Part shown: one piece after another, positions 16,037 to 24,618 of the stretch
Layout of the letters: every line of letters begins with the position of its first letter
Position numbering within the stretch: the stretch's first letter is position 1
NCBI RefSeq assembly: GCF_035573695.1
Contig: NZ_CP121694.1
Location: forward strand, 2,642,501 to 2,706,500
DNA length: 64,000 bases
Direction of reading: 5' to 3'
DNA from: Metallumcola ferriviriculae
GTDB lineage: Bacteria; Bacillota; JADQBR01
Position numbers and translations under genes: made by a program
Notes under the pieces: generated by a model
Told to the model about the DNA's origin: nothing
The model's input: only the letters and a program-made list of their open reading frames with translations
Database searches by the model: none

Positions 16037-16856
16037 TTGTCCCACCTCGCATTTTAACATTATTCAACCTCTTATAGATTGTTAAGAAGTCTTCTCTATC
16101 TTTATCTGTTAGTACACCTGTGGGGAAATGTTCTTCTTTTTCTTTTTCCGGTAATTGTTCGTACTTTGCTTTAGGCACACCTAACTCCCGCAGATATTTC
16201 ATCATATTAACTGCCGGGCTATAGCCGTTATAACGGCCAAAATATGTCGGGCAGGAGCTTAGCACTTCCACAAGACTAAAGCCTTTCTTTGTCATGGCCT
16301 GAACAATTAGCTTACGCATATTAACTGCATGATAAGCGGTGGTCCTGGCAACGAAATTGGCCCCTGCTGCTTCAGCCAGATTGCTTACGTCAAACCCGGG
16401 TTCCGGTACGCCTTTAGGTGACGTGGAAGTACGAGCGGCAAGAGGTGTTGTAGCTGAGTACTGCCCGCCGGTCATGCCGTAATTAAAATTGTTTACAACT
16501 ATGGCGGTCAAGTCAATGTTTCGTCTCGCCGCATGGATAAAATGGTTACCGCCGATAGTGGCGGCGTCACCGTCACCCATCAATACCAACACATGAACAT
16601 CTGGGTTGGCCAGTTTGATGCCGGTAGCGTAAGGCAGCGCCCTGCCGTGTGTTCCGTGAAAAGCGTGGGTGGTAAAATAATCGTCTGCCTTACCCCAACA
16701 ACCAATGCCGGTGGCAATAACTACTTTATCTTTTTCTAAATTCAATTCCGTTAGCGCTTCTGCAATGGCGCGAACCACTATTCCATCCCCGCATCCGGAA
16801 CACCACATGTGAGGCAGTTTATCCATCTTTAAATAATCCTGATACGCTAATGTCAT
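16029..16856 (-). CDS. korB: 2-oxoacid:ferredoxin oxidoreductase, beta subunit (TPP-binding)
   Basis: 275 residues. MWCSGCGDGIVVRAI (near 18-32), GIGCWGKADDYF, and the TPP/Mg motif GDGDAATIGGNHFIHAARR followed by NNFNYGMTGGQ are present. Cysteines that ligate the proximal 4Fe-4S cluster in this family occur in the N-terminal CSGC and GIGC segments. It carries the thiamine diphosphate centre that decarboxylates 2-oxoglutarate (or a related 2-oxoacid) to an acyl-CoA with ferredoxin reduction. It starts two bases after the alpha stop. Confidence 0.92.
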   Translation of the reverse strand: MTLAYQDYLKMDKLPHMWCSGCGDGIVVRAIAEALTELNLEKDKVVIATGIGCWGKADDYFTTHAFHGTHGRALPYATGIKLANPDVHVLVLMGDGDAATIGGNHFIHAARRNIDLTAIVVNNFNYGMTGGQYSATTPLAARTSTSPKGVPEPGFDVSNLAEAAGANFVARTTAYHAVNMRKLIVQAMTKKGFSLVEVLSSCPTYFGRYNGYSPAVNMMKYLRELGVPKAKYEQLPEKEKEEHFPTGVLTDKDREDFLTIYKRLNNVKMRGGTNG

Positions 16857-16857
16857 C

Positions 16858-18003
16858 TTATTTGGCCACCTCCTTAATTACATCCAGGATTTGTGAAGGA
16901 GTAATAAGTTTCCCGTCCAACCTTGAAATAGGATGTATCGGGGTATTGAAGCCGACATTCATGCGTTCAACTTCCAGTAAGATTTGCCCCATATTCAATT
17001 CGGGAACGATCACACCTTTGGTCCTGCTCAACACGTCCTTGACTTCCTTTTCGGCAAAGGGCCAGATGGTGATTAAACGTAACAGGTTAACTTTTACGCC
17101 GGCTGCATTTGCATCGGTGACTGTTTGCATCGCTGCCCTTGAAACGCCGCCGTAGGCAATTATGGTGTAATCGGCATCCACGGGGCCAAAGATTTCGGTA
17201 CGAACTATATCTTCTAAGTTTGTACAAATCTTGTCATACAACCGCCGCACCAATTTATCATTGTTGGCCGGATCACTGTTTGAACGGCCGGATTCGTCGT
17301 GGGCGGAGCTGGTGGCTCTCATAATATATTTATCGCCGTATTTAGCCATAGGTGGTATGCCATCCTCAGCGTGAGCATACGGTAAGAACTGCTCTGGGTC
17401 ACCCTGCGGTGTCTTACGGTTTATAATTTCAAGCGTATCCAAGGAGGGTATATCAAAAGTTTCCGTCATATGTCCTACTACTTCGTCCGATAGCAAGATA
17501 ACGGGTGTGCGGTATTTTTCCGCCAGATTAAAGGCTTCTATTGTCAGTGTGTAGCATTCCTCTACCGAAGCAGGTGAGAGGGCTATGATAGCATGGTCAC
17601 CGTGGGTACCATATCTTGCCTGCATTACATCCCCTTGTGCGGGCTTAGTTGCCAAACCGGTACTTGGGCCCATTCGCTGGACGTTTATTATTACACAGGG
17701 TACCTCTTGGGCTATGGCAACACCTAGGTTTTCTTGCATTAAGGAAAAACCGGGGCCGCTGGTTGCTGTAAAAGATTTCATGCCGGATAAGGACGCCCCT
17801 ACAATTGCTGCCATACTTGCCAGTTCGTCTTCCATTTGGATATAAATACCGTTATATTCAGGAAGCTTATGGGCACAAACTTCAGCAACTTCAGAAGAAG
17901 GGGTTATCGGATATCCTGCAAAGAATCTTGCTCCCGCCGCTATTGCCCCCAAAGCGCAAGCTTCGTTTCCTTGTACCAACTGTCTACCTGCAGCACTACT
18001 CAC
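16858..18003 (-). CDS. korA: 2-oxoacid:ferredoxin oxidoreductase, alpha subunit
   Basis: 381 residues beginning with QGNEACALGAIAAGARFFAGYPITPSSE, the standard alpha-subunit opening. GPGFSLMQENLGVA and QRMGPSTGLATKPAQGD follow, the pyrimidine-binding part of the two-subunit TPP site. The four-subunit composition and the KorA-type start favour 2-oxoglutarate over pyruvate as substrate; neighbouring glutamate dehydrogenase supports this. Its start overlaps the end of the ferredoxin gene by 8 bases. Confidence 0.9.
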   Translation of the reverse strand: MSSAAGRQLVQGNEACALGAIAAGARFFAGYPITPSSEVAEVCAHKLPEYNGIYIQMEDELASMAAIVGASLSGMKSFTATSGPGFSLMQENLGVAIAQEVPCVIINVQRMGPSTGLATKPAQGDVMQARYGTHGDHAIIALSPASVEECYTLTIEAFNLAEKYRTPVILLSDEVVGHMTETFDIPSLDTLEIINRKTPQGDPEQFLPYAHAEDGIPPMAKYGDKYIMRATSSAHDESGRSNSDPANNDKLVRRLYDKICTNLEDIVRTEIFGPVDADYTIIAYGGVSRAAMQTVTDANAAGVKVNLLRLITIWPFAEKEVKDVLSRTKGVIVPELNMGQILLEVERMNVGFNTPIHPISRLDGKLITPSQILDVIKEVAK

Positions 18004-18199
18004 TTTCTTCCACCTCCAGCGTTATGGCCATTTCGGGACACCTTAAATCACATAATGTACAATTAGTGCAATTATTGTTAACCACTAAAGGGAGTCCGTC
18101 TTTAGCCGGTTCGAAAACTTTTTGGGGGCAAAATTCAATACAAATACCACATCGCTTACAAAACTTTTCGTTTATTGCAATAGTTACTTTGCTTCGCAC
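17996..18199 (-). CDS. korD: 2-oxoacid:ferredoxin oxidoreductase, ferredoxin-type delta subunit
   Basis: 67 residues with two four-cysteine clusters, CKRCGICIEFCP and CTNCTLCDLRCP, for two 4Fe-4S centres. This small subunit passes electrons from the catalytic core to ferredoxin. I choose the GTG at 18199, 8 bases after AGAGGGG; another GTG lies three codons upstream. It heads the kor operon. Confidence 0.9.
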   Translation of the reverse strand: MRSKVTIAINEKFCKRCGICIEFCPQKVFEPAKDGLPLVVNNNCTNCTLCDLRCPEMAITLEVEESE

Positions 18200-18224
18200 A
18201 GTTGACACCCCTCTCGTATCTTTT

Positions 18225-18258
18225 AAAAAAGATGCTCCCTAAAAGTTATTAGGGAGCA
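18225..18258 (-). terminator. Rho-independent terminator after the first TAXI gene
   Basis: TGCTCCCTAA pairs perfectly with TTAGGGAGCA around a 6-base loop, followed on the minus strand by TCTTTTTT. It is 19 bases after the TAXI stop and separates the gdh/TRAP unit from korDABC. Confidence 0.85.
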
Positions 18259-18276
18259 CTGCAGCAAATTCCCGTT

Positions 18277-19284
18277 CTACTCTATTAAGCCTTGCTCTTT
18301 ATAATATTTTTCCGCACCCGGGTGCAGAGGAATTGCTATAGTATCCAAAGCAGTCTCTAGCTGTATGCTTTTACCTGCCTCGTGCACATTTACAATCTTT
18401 TCTTTGCTTTCAAACATGGTCTTAACAACATTGTAAACTACTTCATCGGGCACATCTGCGCTTACAGCTATCATCACTTTAGACCCTGTTGTAGGAATGT
18501 CCTGATCGATACCTTTATAGGTTCCAGCCGGGATAACGTAGGAATCCGCAAAGAATGGGTAGCTTTCTTTCATCTTGCTTACTACATCAGCTTCAATAGG
18601 CAAAATACGCACTTCGTGCTGTGTGCTAATGTCTATAATTGAGGAGGAAGGCGCCCCGGAATCAACCAAGACAGCGTCAAGTTGATTATCCTTTAACAGC
18701 TGCATTGCCTCACCATACCCTAAATATTCTGGCTTGATATCATCTAAGGAAATGCCATATTGATCCAAGGTAAACTCCATATTCAAGGGTGTAGAACCAC
18801 CTTGAACTCCAATTGCAACTCGCTTACCCTTTAAATCAGCATACGATTCAATGCCGGAATTAACTTTAACCACTGTTTGCATTGTGTTTGGATATAACGC
18901 AATGACGCCGCGAATGTTCTCAACGGGGTTTCCCTCAAACATTTCTTCGCCGTTGTACGCCCACTTTGCAATGCCAGATTCGATAAAGCCGAAGTCTGCT
19001 GCATTCTGAAGAATTAATCTTGCGTTTTCGACTGAGCCACCGGTGGATTCCGCGGTCGCATTAATATCTAGCTTAGCTTCATTCACTACAGTAGCAACAG
19101 CACTGCCTAATGGGTAGTAAGTGCCGCTGGTGCCGCCGGTAGCGATAGAGATATCAACGGGTTCAGAAGCTTGTTCCTTGGCGCCTGATTCTTTCTCTGC
19201 GTCCTGTCCACCACAACCTACCACAGTAAAGGCTAACAACACCATCACACTCACCAAAACACTTGCCTTTAAGAATTTTTTCAT
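18277..19284 (-). CDS. TAXI-family TRAP transporter solute-binding lipoprotein (first)
   Basis: About 335 residues. MKKFLKASVLVSV leads to a lipobox VVGC, so it is likely a lipid-anchored extracellular receptor. SIATGGTSGTYYPLGSAVA and ESTGGSVENARLI are TAXI signatures that form the ligand pocket. The ATG at 19284 is preceded by AAGGAGG. It follows its permease gene. TAXI proteins often bind glutamate, 2-oxoglutarate or other carboxylates; the neighbours (glutamate dehydrogenase, kor) make such a ligand plausible but this is inference. Confidence 0.9.
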   Translation of the reverse strand: MKKFLKASVLVSVMVLLAFTVVGCGGQDAEKESGAKEQASEPVDISIATGGTSGTYYPLGSAVATVVNEAKLDINATAESTGGSVENARLILQNAADFGFIESGIAKWAYNGEEMFEGNPVENIRGVIALYPNTMQTVVKVNSGIESYADLKGKRVAIGVQGGSTPLNMEFTLDQYGISLDDIKPEYLGYGEAMQLLKDNQLDAVLVDSGAPSSSIIDISTQHEVRILPIEADVVSKMKESYPFFADSYVIPAGTYKGIDQDIPTTGSKVMIAVSADVPDEVVYNVVKTMFESKEKIVNVHEAGKSIQLETALDTIAIPLHPGAEKYYKEQGLIE

Positions 19285-19369
19285 AATTTTTGACCTCCTT
19301 GTTTTTGCCAACCAATTCTTAAGTAAAGACTACCGGTCGCCGACCACCCCCCATGCAGCTATGATAGAA

Positions 19370-21229
19370 TTAGACACTTGTCGTCTTAATTTTTGGCTGA
19401 TCACGATACAGACGCTGCCACAGATATACTGCCGCCAAAATTGCTGCACCGCTTAAATCGGTAAAAACTTCCGGCACTAACAGCATCATGCCGCTGGCAA
19501 AAAGCAAAACTCTTTCAATAATAGGACACCGCACTCTCAGATAGCCCGATACACCACCTGAAATTGCTATCACAGCTAAAACTGCAGTGGCCACTGTTAA
19601 TGCCACTTTCATAGCCGGTGCCTGTCCTAACAGGGCCGGGAAATATACGAACAAGAACGGAACAATAAATCCGACTAATACATTTCGTGAGGCCAATAAG
19701 CCAGTCTTCATTGGGTCGCCTTTTGAAATACCTGTGGCTGCATAAGCGGCAAGCGCCACCGGCGGGGTAATGTCCGCAAATACGCCAAAGTATAAAACAA
19801 ACAAATGCGCGGTCAGAACCGGAATATTCAAAGCGACTAAAGCGGGTGCTGTAATAGCAGCCTGAACAATGTAATTTGCAGTGGTGGGAAGAGACATCCC
19901 CAACACAATAGACGCCAACATTGTTAATAATAGCGCCGGGAATAACATTCCCTGGGCCAAAGAGGTAACAATGGCAGAAAACTTTAGTGCTAACCCGGAC
20001 ATACTGACAATACCTACTATCATCCCGGCGCAGGCAGTAGCAGCCACAATGCTAACAGAAGTCGCTGCGCCATCCCTTAAAGCCAGACCTATTTCCTTAA
20101 ACTTCATTCTTGTCTCACTTCTAAAGGCACTAACTAAAATTAAGAGAGCTATTCCTGTGTAGGCAGCCCGGTTAGGACTAAATCCCACAATGAGAGTGAT
20201 AATAATAGCTCCAAGGGGGATAAAGTAATGCCACCCTTTTTTAAGAACGTCCATTATCCGGGGAACTTGATCATCAGGCAAACCTTCAAGTCCCGTTTTG
20301 CAGGCTTCCAGATGTACGTTCATATATAATGATAGGTAGTACAGGATAGCAGGAATTATTGCCGCCAAAATTATCGTTAAATAAGGTATGTGGGTAAATT
20401 CGGCCATAATAAAAGCCGCCGCCCCCATAATTGGCGGTGTAACTTGTCCTCCGGTAGAAGCCGCAGCCTCCACGGCGCCGGCAAATTCTTTCTTATAACC
20501 AATTTTCTTCATCAAGGGAATGGTGAAACTCCCCGTGGTAACAACATTTGCTATGGAACTACCATTGATGGTGCCCAAAAAAGCGCTGGCGAAGATGGCG
20601 ATTTTGGCCGGGCCGCCACGGGCTTTTCCAGCTAATGCTACTGCCAAATCAATAAAGAAGTTCCCGCCGCCGGAACGTTCAAGAAAAGCGCCAAACAGAA
20701 CAAAGAGAAACACTATTGACGTGATAACCCCAATCGGTACACCAAATATACCTTCCGTTGTCAGATACATTTGGTTAATAATCCGGCTAATACTATAGCC
20801 TCCGTGCCCAAAAGTCCCCGGTATGCTTTGGCCAAATAATGCGTAGAGTAAAAACAGCGAAGTTACTACGGGCAAAGGCCACCCAATGGAACGACGAGTT
20901 GCTTCGAGTGTTAAAATAATTGCCGTCCCACCTAGAATTAAATCAATATTGTTAGGCATTCCCATTCGCATTACCAGGGTGTCAAAAAAGATTACTACGT
21001 AAAGCCCCGTTGCCAACCCGGTCACCGCAAGAATATATCCGCCAAGGTTAATTTTTCCTTTTTTAGTCGCTGGATAAATAACAAAAACTAGGAAAATGCT
21101 TAACATAAAAATCAGTGCTCTTTGACGCATGGCAACCAACGGTCCAACAATAGAAGTATAAAGAACGAAAGAAGATAAACCCACCATCAAAAAATTGTTA
21201 AACGTTTGTCTAAAATTCTGTAAATTCAA
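19370..21229 (-). CDS. TRAP transporter fused permease (TAXI type, first)
   Basis: About 619 residues of nearly continuous membrane helices. The DctQ-like four-helix part and the DctM-like part are fused, as is usual for TAXI systems. Conserved stretches include GTINGSSIANVVTTGSFTIPLM and AAASTGGQVTPPIMGAAAFIMAE, as well as LGMSLPTTANYIVQA. It imports its solute with a sodium or proton gradient. The TTG at 21229 has GGGGGGAG at good spacing; the upstream ATG at 21253 has none. It lies between the IclR regulator and the solute-binding gene. Confidence 0.9.
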   Translation of the reverse strand: MNLQNFRQTFNNFLMVGLSSFVLYTSIVGPLVAMRQRALIFMLSIFLVFVIYPATKKGKINLGGYILAVTGLATGLYVVIFFDTLVMRMGMPNNIDLILGGTAIILTLEATRRSIGWPLPVVTSLFLLYALFGQSIPGTFGHGGYSISRIINQMYLTTEGIFGVPIGVITSIVFLFVLFGAFLERSGGGNFFIDLAVALAGKARGGPAKIAIFASAFLGTINGSSIANVVTTGSFTIPLMKKIGYKKEFAGAVEAAASTGGQVTPPIMGAAAFIMAEFTHIPYLTIILAAIIPAILYYLSLYMNVHLEACKTGLEGLPDDQVPRIMDVLKKGWHYFIPLGAIIITLIVGFSPNRAAYTGIALLILVSAFRSETRMKFKEIGLALRDGAATSVSIVAATACAGMIVGIVSMSGLALKFSAIVTSLAQGMLFPALLLTMLASIVLGMSLPTTANYIVQAAITAPALVALNIPVLTAHLFVLYFGVFADITPPVALAAYAATGISKGDPMKTGLLASRNVLVGFIVPFLFVYFPALLGQAPAMKVALTVATAVLAVIAISGGVSGYLRVRCPIIERVLLFASGMMLLVPEVFTDLSGAAILAAVYLWQRLYRDQPKIKTTSV

Positions 21230-21272
21230 AATAGTCTCCCCCCCCAGTCGCATAACGGTTGCTTACAATCTC

Positions 21273-22055
21273 TTACATCCCCCCTGACCCTTTGGTATAC
21301 CCTAACGCTCGAGAAATTTCAGCAGCAGCTTTAATAACGCTTTGCTTGAATTTCTTTAACCTTTCTTCCGTTGCCCGAAAAACTGGTACTGATAATGATA
21401 TTCCGGCAACTACTTGGCCTGTTCTATCCTTTACAGGACAGGCTATTGCCACGCTTCCACAGACAAACTCCTCAACACTTACTGCCACGCCTTTTTCTCT
21501 AATTTGCCGCACCATTTCTTTTAACTGCTGCTTGTCGGTGATAGTTTTGGATGTAAAAGAGTCGAGATTAGTTTCAGTCAAAAAACTATCTAACTCGTGC
21601 TCATCAAAACTACTCAGCAATACCCTTCCGTCTGCGCCCGCATGTAAAGGCGAACGTTGGCCAATGGGCACAATACTCCTTACGTCATGGTTTCCTTCAA
21701 GTGAGATGATACAGATTCTTTCACTTTCATCAACAATGTCCATGTAGGTAGTTTCACCGAATTCGTCCCTTAAGTTTTTTAAAATGGGTAACGCCGTGCT
21801 TTGCAGTTCTTTATCGTGCTCAACAATTGAACCCAAATGAAATAGTTTCATTCCTAACGAATACTTGCTGTTTGACAAATCTTGCTGCAAGTAGCCTTTT
21901 TGGCATAATGTGCCCGCCAACCGAGATACCGTCGGCCGAGGAATATCAAGTTTTTCACTAATGTCCAGCACACTTAATTCTCTTTCTTGAAAGCTAAAGC
22001 ACTCAAGTATTGCCAAAGCTTTTACTACAGATTGAACCTGGTTTCCGTTTTTCAT
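21273..22055 (-). CDS. IclR-family transcriptional regulator
   Basis: About 260 residues. The N-terminal winged helix (VQSVVKALAILECFSF; LDIPRPTVSRLAGTLCQKGYL) is followed by the IclR effector domain with SPLHAGADGRVLLS, CGSVAIACPVKDRTGQVVAGISLS and a C-terminal amphipathic helix. It may control the gdh-TRAP unit through the palindrome at 23344-23361. ATG at 22055 is chosen because family members begin shortly before VQS; no start in this region has a strong ribosome site, so coupling to gdh translation is likely (the genes are 14 bases apart). Confidence 0.88.
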   Translation of the reverse strand: MKNGNQVQSVVKALAILECFSFQERELSVLDISEKLDIPRPTVSRLAGTLCQKGYLQQDLSNSKYSLGMKLFHLGSIVEHDKELQSTALPILKNLRDEFGETTYMDIVDESERICIISLEGNHDVRSIVPIGQRSPLHAGADGRVLLSSFDEHELDSFLTETNLDSFTSKTITDKQQLKEMVRQIREKGVAVSVEEFVCGSVAIACPVKDRTGQVVAGISLSVPVFRATEERLKKFKQSVIKAAAEISRALGYTKGSGGM

Positions 22056-22069
22056 AATTCGCGGCAGGG

Positions 22070-23317
22070 TTATATCCAACCCCTAAGCCTAACTCCTTCC
22101 TCGATCCTGCTGATGGCGATGCTCCATGCGGCCATACGCATGGAAATCTTTTTCTGTGAACTCAAGCTATATAGCTGATTATAGATATCTTTAAACATCT
22201 TCTCATATTGAATATGTACCTCTTTTTCAGTCCAATAATAATTATATGTTCCTTGTACCCTTTCCAAATAAGCAATGACAGTACCGCCGCCATTAGCCAA
22301 AATATCTGGCACCACTACTACGCCATTTTCATTCAGCAATTTTTCAGCATTTGGTGTTATCGGTCCGTTAGCTCCTTCGACAATGATCTTTGCTTTAATG
22401 TCAGAAGCATTATCTTCACTTATAGCGCTTTGAACTGCAGCGGGAATTAATACATCGCATGGGCACGAGAAAATTTGCTCTTTGGCGCCGCTTTTCCCGC
22501 CAGGAAAACCATCTACGGAATTATGCTCTTGTGTATATTTCAGTAAAGCGTCCGGGTCTAATCCGTTGGCATTATGTATAAAACCGCCTATATCGCTTAC
22601 ACCAACAATTTTTGCCCCTTTACGCGATAATAGGCTGGCGGCCCAAGAACCCACCTTACCAAAACCTTGTACAGCCACTTCTAGGCCTGCCAGATTCTTT
22701 CCTAGCTTGGCACAGGTTTCAATTACAGCCAAGCTAACCCCTAACCCGGTCGCGGAAGGCCTGCCGGCAGATCCGCCCAACAAAAGACCTTTGCCGCTAA
22801 ATGCTGCCGGTTCATGTCTCATGCCGTGCATTTGTTCCCATTCGTCCAACATCCAGCTTTGTGTTTCAATGTCCGTACCTATGTCAGCGCCGGGGAAATC
22901 CTTCATAGCTCCAAGCATTGGCGCTATTGCACGGACATAAGCCCTGCAAAGTCTTTCCTTCTCACCCTTGGAAAGCTCGCTTGGGTTGCATTTTATCCCG
23001 CCTTTTCCGCCACCGGCCGGTAATTGATTAACGGCGTTTTTGATACTCATCCACAGAGACAGGGCTTTTATGTCTTCCAGCGTCTCTTCCGGATGAAACC
23101 TAGTTCCACCCTGAATGGGCCCCAGCACATAATTGTGATGCACCCGAAAACCCTTAAAAAACTTAGTTGTGCCATTATCCATCTTTACCGGGAATTGGAC
23201 TTCTAATACTCGTTGTGGTTCAGCTAATAACTGCACAATTTCCGGAGATGCTCCTGCTAATTGCGCTGCTTCCAATAATTGCTCTTGCGCTATTTCTAAT
23301 GCAGATCTTGTAAGCAT
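22070..23317 (-). CDS. gdhA: Glu/Leu/Phe/Val dehydrogenase family, probably glutamate dehydrogenase
   Basis: 415 residues, the length of hexameric NAD-type glutamate dehydrogenases. GPIQGGTRFHPEETLEDIKALS, the catalytic-lysine loop PAGGGKGGI, DIGTD and the dinucleotide fold QGFGKVGSWAA are all present. It oxidatively deaminates glutamate to 2-oxoglutarate or runs in reverse. The ATG at 23317 follows a GGGGGGAG site; an apparent in-frame extension to 23389 crosses the operator and promoter. It is the first gene of the unit gdh-iclR-TRAP. Substrate assignment to glutamate rests on overall pattern. Confidence 0.88.
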   Translation of the reverse strand: MLTRSALEIAQEQLLEAAQLAGASPEIVQLLAEPQRVLEVQFPVKMDNGTTKFFKGFRVHHNYVLGPIQGGTRFHPEETLEDIKALSLWMSIKNAVNQLPAGGGKGGIKCNPSELSKGEKERLCRAYVRAIAPMLGAMKDFPGADIGTDIETQSWMLDEWEQMHGMRHEPAAFSGKGLLLGGSAGRPSATGLGVSLAVIETCAKLGKNLAGLEVAVQGFGKVGSWAASLLSRKGAKIVGVSDIGGFIHNANGLDPDALLKYTQEHNSVDGFPGGKSGAKEQIFSCPCDVLIPAAVQSAISEDNASDIKAKIIVEGANGPITPNAEKLLNENGVVVVPDILANGGGTVIAYLERVQGTYNYYWTEKEVHIQYEKMFKDIYNQLYSLSSQKKISMRMAAWSIAISRIEEGVRLRGWI

Positions 23318-23343
23318 AAATCTCCCCCCACTCCGTTTCACCA

Positions 23344-23361
23344 TGTGGACGTCGGTCCACA
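23344..23361. promoter_or_regulatory. Palindromic operator upstream of gdh, candidate IclR site
   Basis: TGTGGAC and GTCCACA flank GTCG, two perfect 7-base arms. It lies 26 bases upstream of the gdh start and just downstream of the predicted -10, where a bound protein would block transcription. The IclR gene is the next gene in the unit. Binding is inferred. Confidence 0.5.
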
Positions 23362-23376
23362 ATGTGGCGCATCTAT

Positions 23377-23406
23377 AGAATATCACCAATTTCCAGGCGT
23401 AGTCAA
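23377..23406 (-). promoter_or_regulatory. Sigma-A-type promoter of the gdh unit
   Basis: On the minus strand TTGACT (23401-23406) and TATTCT (23377-23382) are separated by 18 bases. This is the clearest vegetative promoter I found in the window. Transcription would begin near 23369 and run into the operator. Confidence 0.6.
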
Positions 23407-23474
23407 GATTAGTTTAAAGTCGTATTTTAGAGAATTTTGCTGTTTTCAAGAAGGTTTTCAAGCTAAACGTGCCA

Positions 23475-23574
23475 TTGTCACTTATTTGGTGTCAGGCACC
23501 AGAATAAAAAGAAGTGTCACTTATTGGTGCCTGACACCAATAAGTGACACTTTTTTTGACACTTTGCTAACCAG
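23475..23574. repeat. GTGTCAC-family palindromes, locus 3
   Basis: A TTGTCACTTATTTGGTGTC/GGCACC half-unit is followed by a full hairpin (GTGTCACTTATTGGTG-CCTGA-CACCAATAAGTGACAC) and seven T, then a further TGACACTTTGCTAACC tail. It lies 36 bases from the hypE stop and about 70 bases upstream of the gdh -35. The T-run is on the + strand, while the A-rich GAATAAAAAGAAG gives a T-rich tail to minus-strand transcripts of hypE. Confidence 0.85.
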
Positions 23575-23610
23575 CCTGGGAATGTCCTTAGACAGATGCT
23601 CCTTTTTATC

Positions 23611-24618
23611 TTAACAAATCCGCGGCAGGTGCTCTCCCTCCAACCGACGCAGGAGGCGCTTAGCACCCACGGTCGTCTCGAGGAGCACTGCCCCGCCCTG
23701 GTCCCGTCCGGTAACCTTGCCGATTATTTGCGCATCGCTCCCCAATGGGTGGCCCTTGACGGCGGTCAATACCTTTTCCTTACTTTGGTTTTTGGCAATT
23801 ATGATTACTTTGCCTTCATTGGCCAGATACAACGGATCCATTCCCAACATAGCGCACCCCAGGGTGACGGCAGGCTTTACCGGTACTTGGTCCTCGATAA
23901 TTTCCATCACCGTACCCGATTGTTCTGCTAACTCACATAGCGTGGTAGCCAGACCACCCCGGGTGGGATCACGCATGCAGACTATCGAACCGGTGCGGCT
24001 CACTGCTTCGACCAAACCGTTTAAAGCGGCACAGTCACTGGTAAGCACCGTTTCAAAGGATAAACCTTCCCGACAGCTCAACACTGCCATACCGTGATCA
24101 CCCATAGTGCCGCTGACGATGATTACGTCGCCCACTTCAATGTTGGCAGGCCCCAGCTGGGTGCCTGGAGAAATAAGCCCGATACCGGCGGTATTTATGT
24201 AGAGTTTATCCGCATTGCCCCGCTCCACCACCTTGGTATCCCCTGTCACCACTGCTGCTCCCGCAGTTTCAGCTGTATTGGCCAGTGACTGCAAAATTTT
24301 CTGCAGCTTGGAAATCTCAAATCCTTCCTCGATAATCAGTCCAACGCTTAAAAAAAGTGGTTCCGCCCCGCTTACTGCCAGGTCATTGATGGTGCCGCAG
24401 GCAGCCAGTTTGCCTATATCGCCCCCAGAAAAAAATAACGGGGAAATGACAAAACTATCGGTAGTAAAAGCCATTTTACCCCAGGCGGTAAAAGATGCGG
24501 CATCTAACAGCTCATGGCCTCCGTTGCTGCCAAATGCTGGATAGATGACCTCCTCAATCAACCGTTGGGACAGCTTACCGCCGCTGCCGTGAGCCAGTGT
24601 TATTTTATCTCTTTTCAT
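23611..24618 (-). CDS. hypE: Hydrogenase maturation protein HypE
   Basis: About 335 residues of the PurM-like/AIR synthase fold. KITLAHGSGGKLSQRLIEEVIYP at the start and GTINDLAVSGAEPLFLSVGLI are typical. The C-terminus is the invariant PRIC, whose cysteine is carbamoylated by HypF and dehydrated to the thiocyanate that becomes the CN ligands of the NiFe site. The ATG at 24618 overlaps the hypD stop (ATGA). It is last in the hyp unit. A longer open frame upstream lies inside hypD. Confidence 0.95.
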   Translation of the reverse strand: MKRDKITLAHGSGGKLSQRLIEEVIYPAFGSNGGHELLDAASFTAWGKMAFTTDSFVISPLFFSGGDIGKLAACGTINDLAVSGAEPLFLSVGLIIEEGFEISKLQKILQSLANTAETAGAAVVTGDTKVVERGNADKLYINTAGIGLISPGTQLGPANIEVGDVIIVSGTMGDHGMAVLSCREGLSFETVLTSDCAALNGLVEAVSRTGSIVCMRDPTRGGLATTLCELAEQSGTVMEIIEDQVPVKPAVTLGCAMLGMDPLYLANEGKVIIIAKNQSKEKVLTAVKGHPLGSDAQIIGKVTGRDQGGAVLLETTVGAKRLLRRLEGEHLPRIC

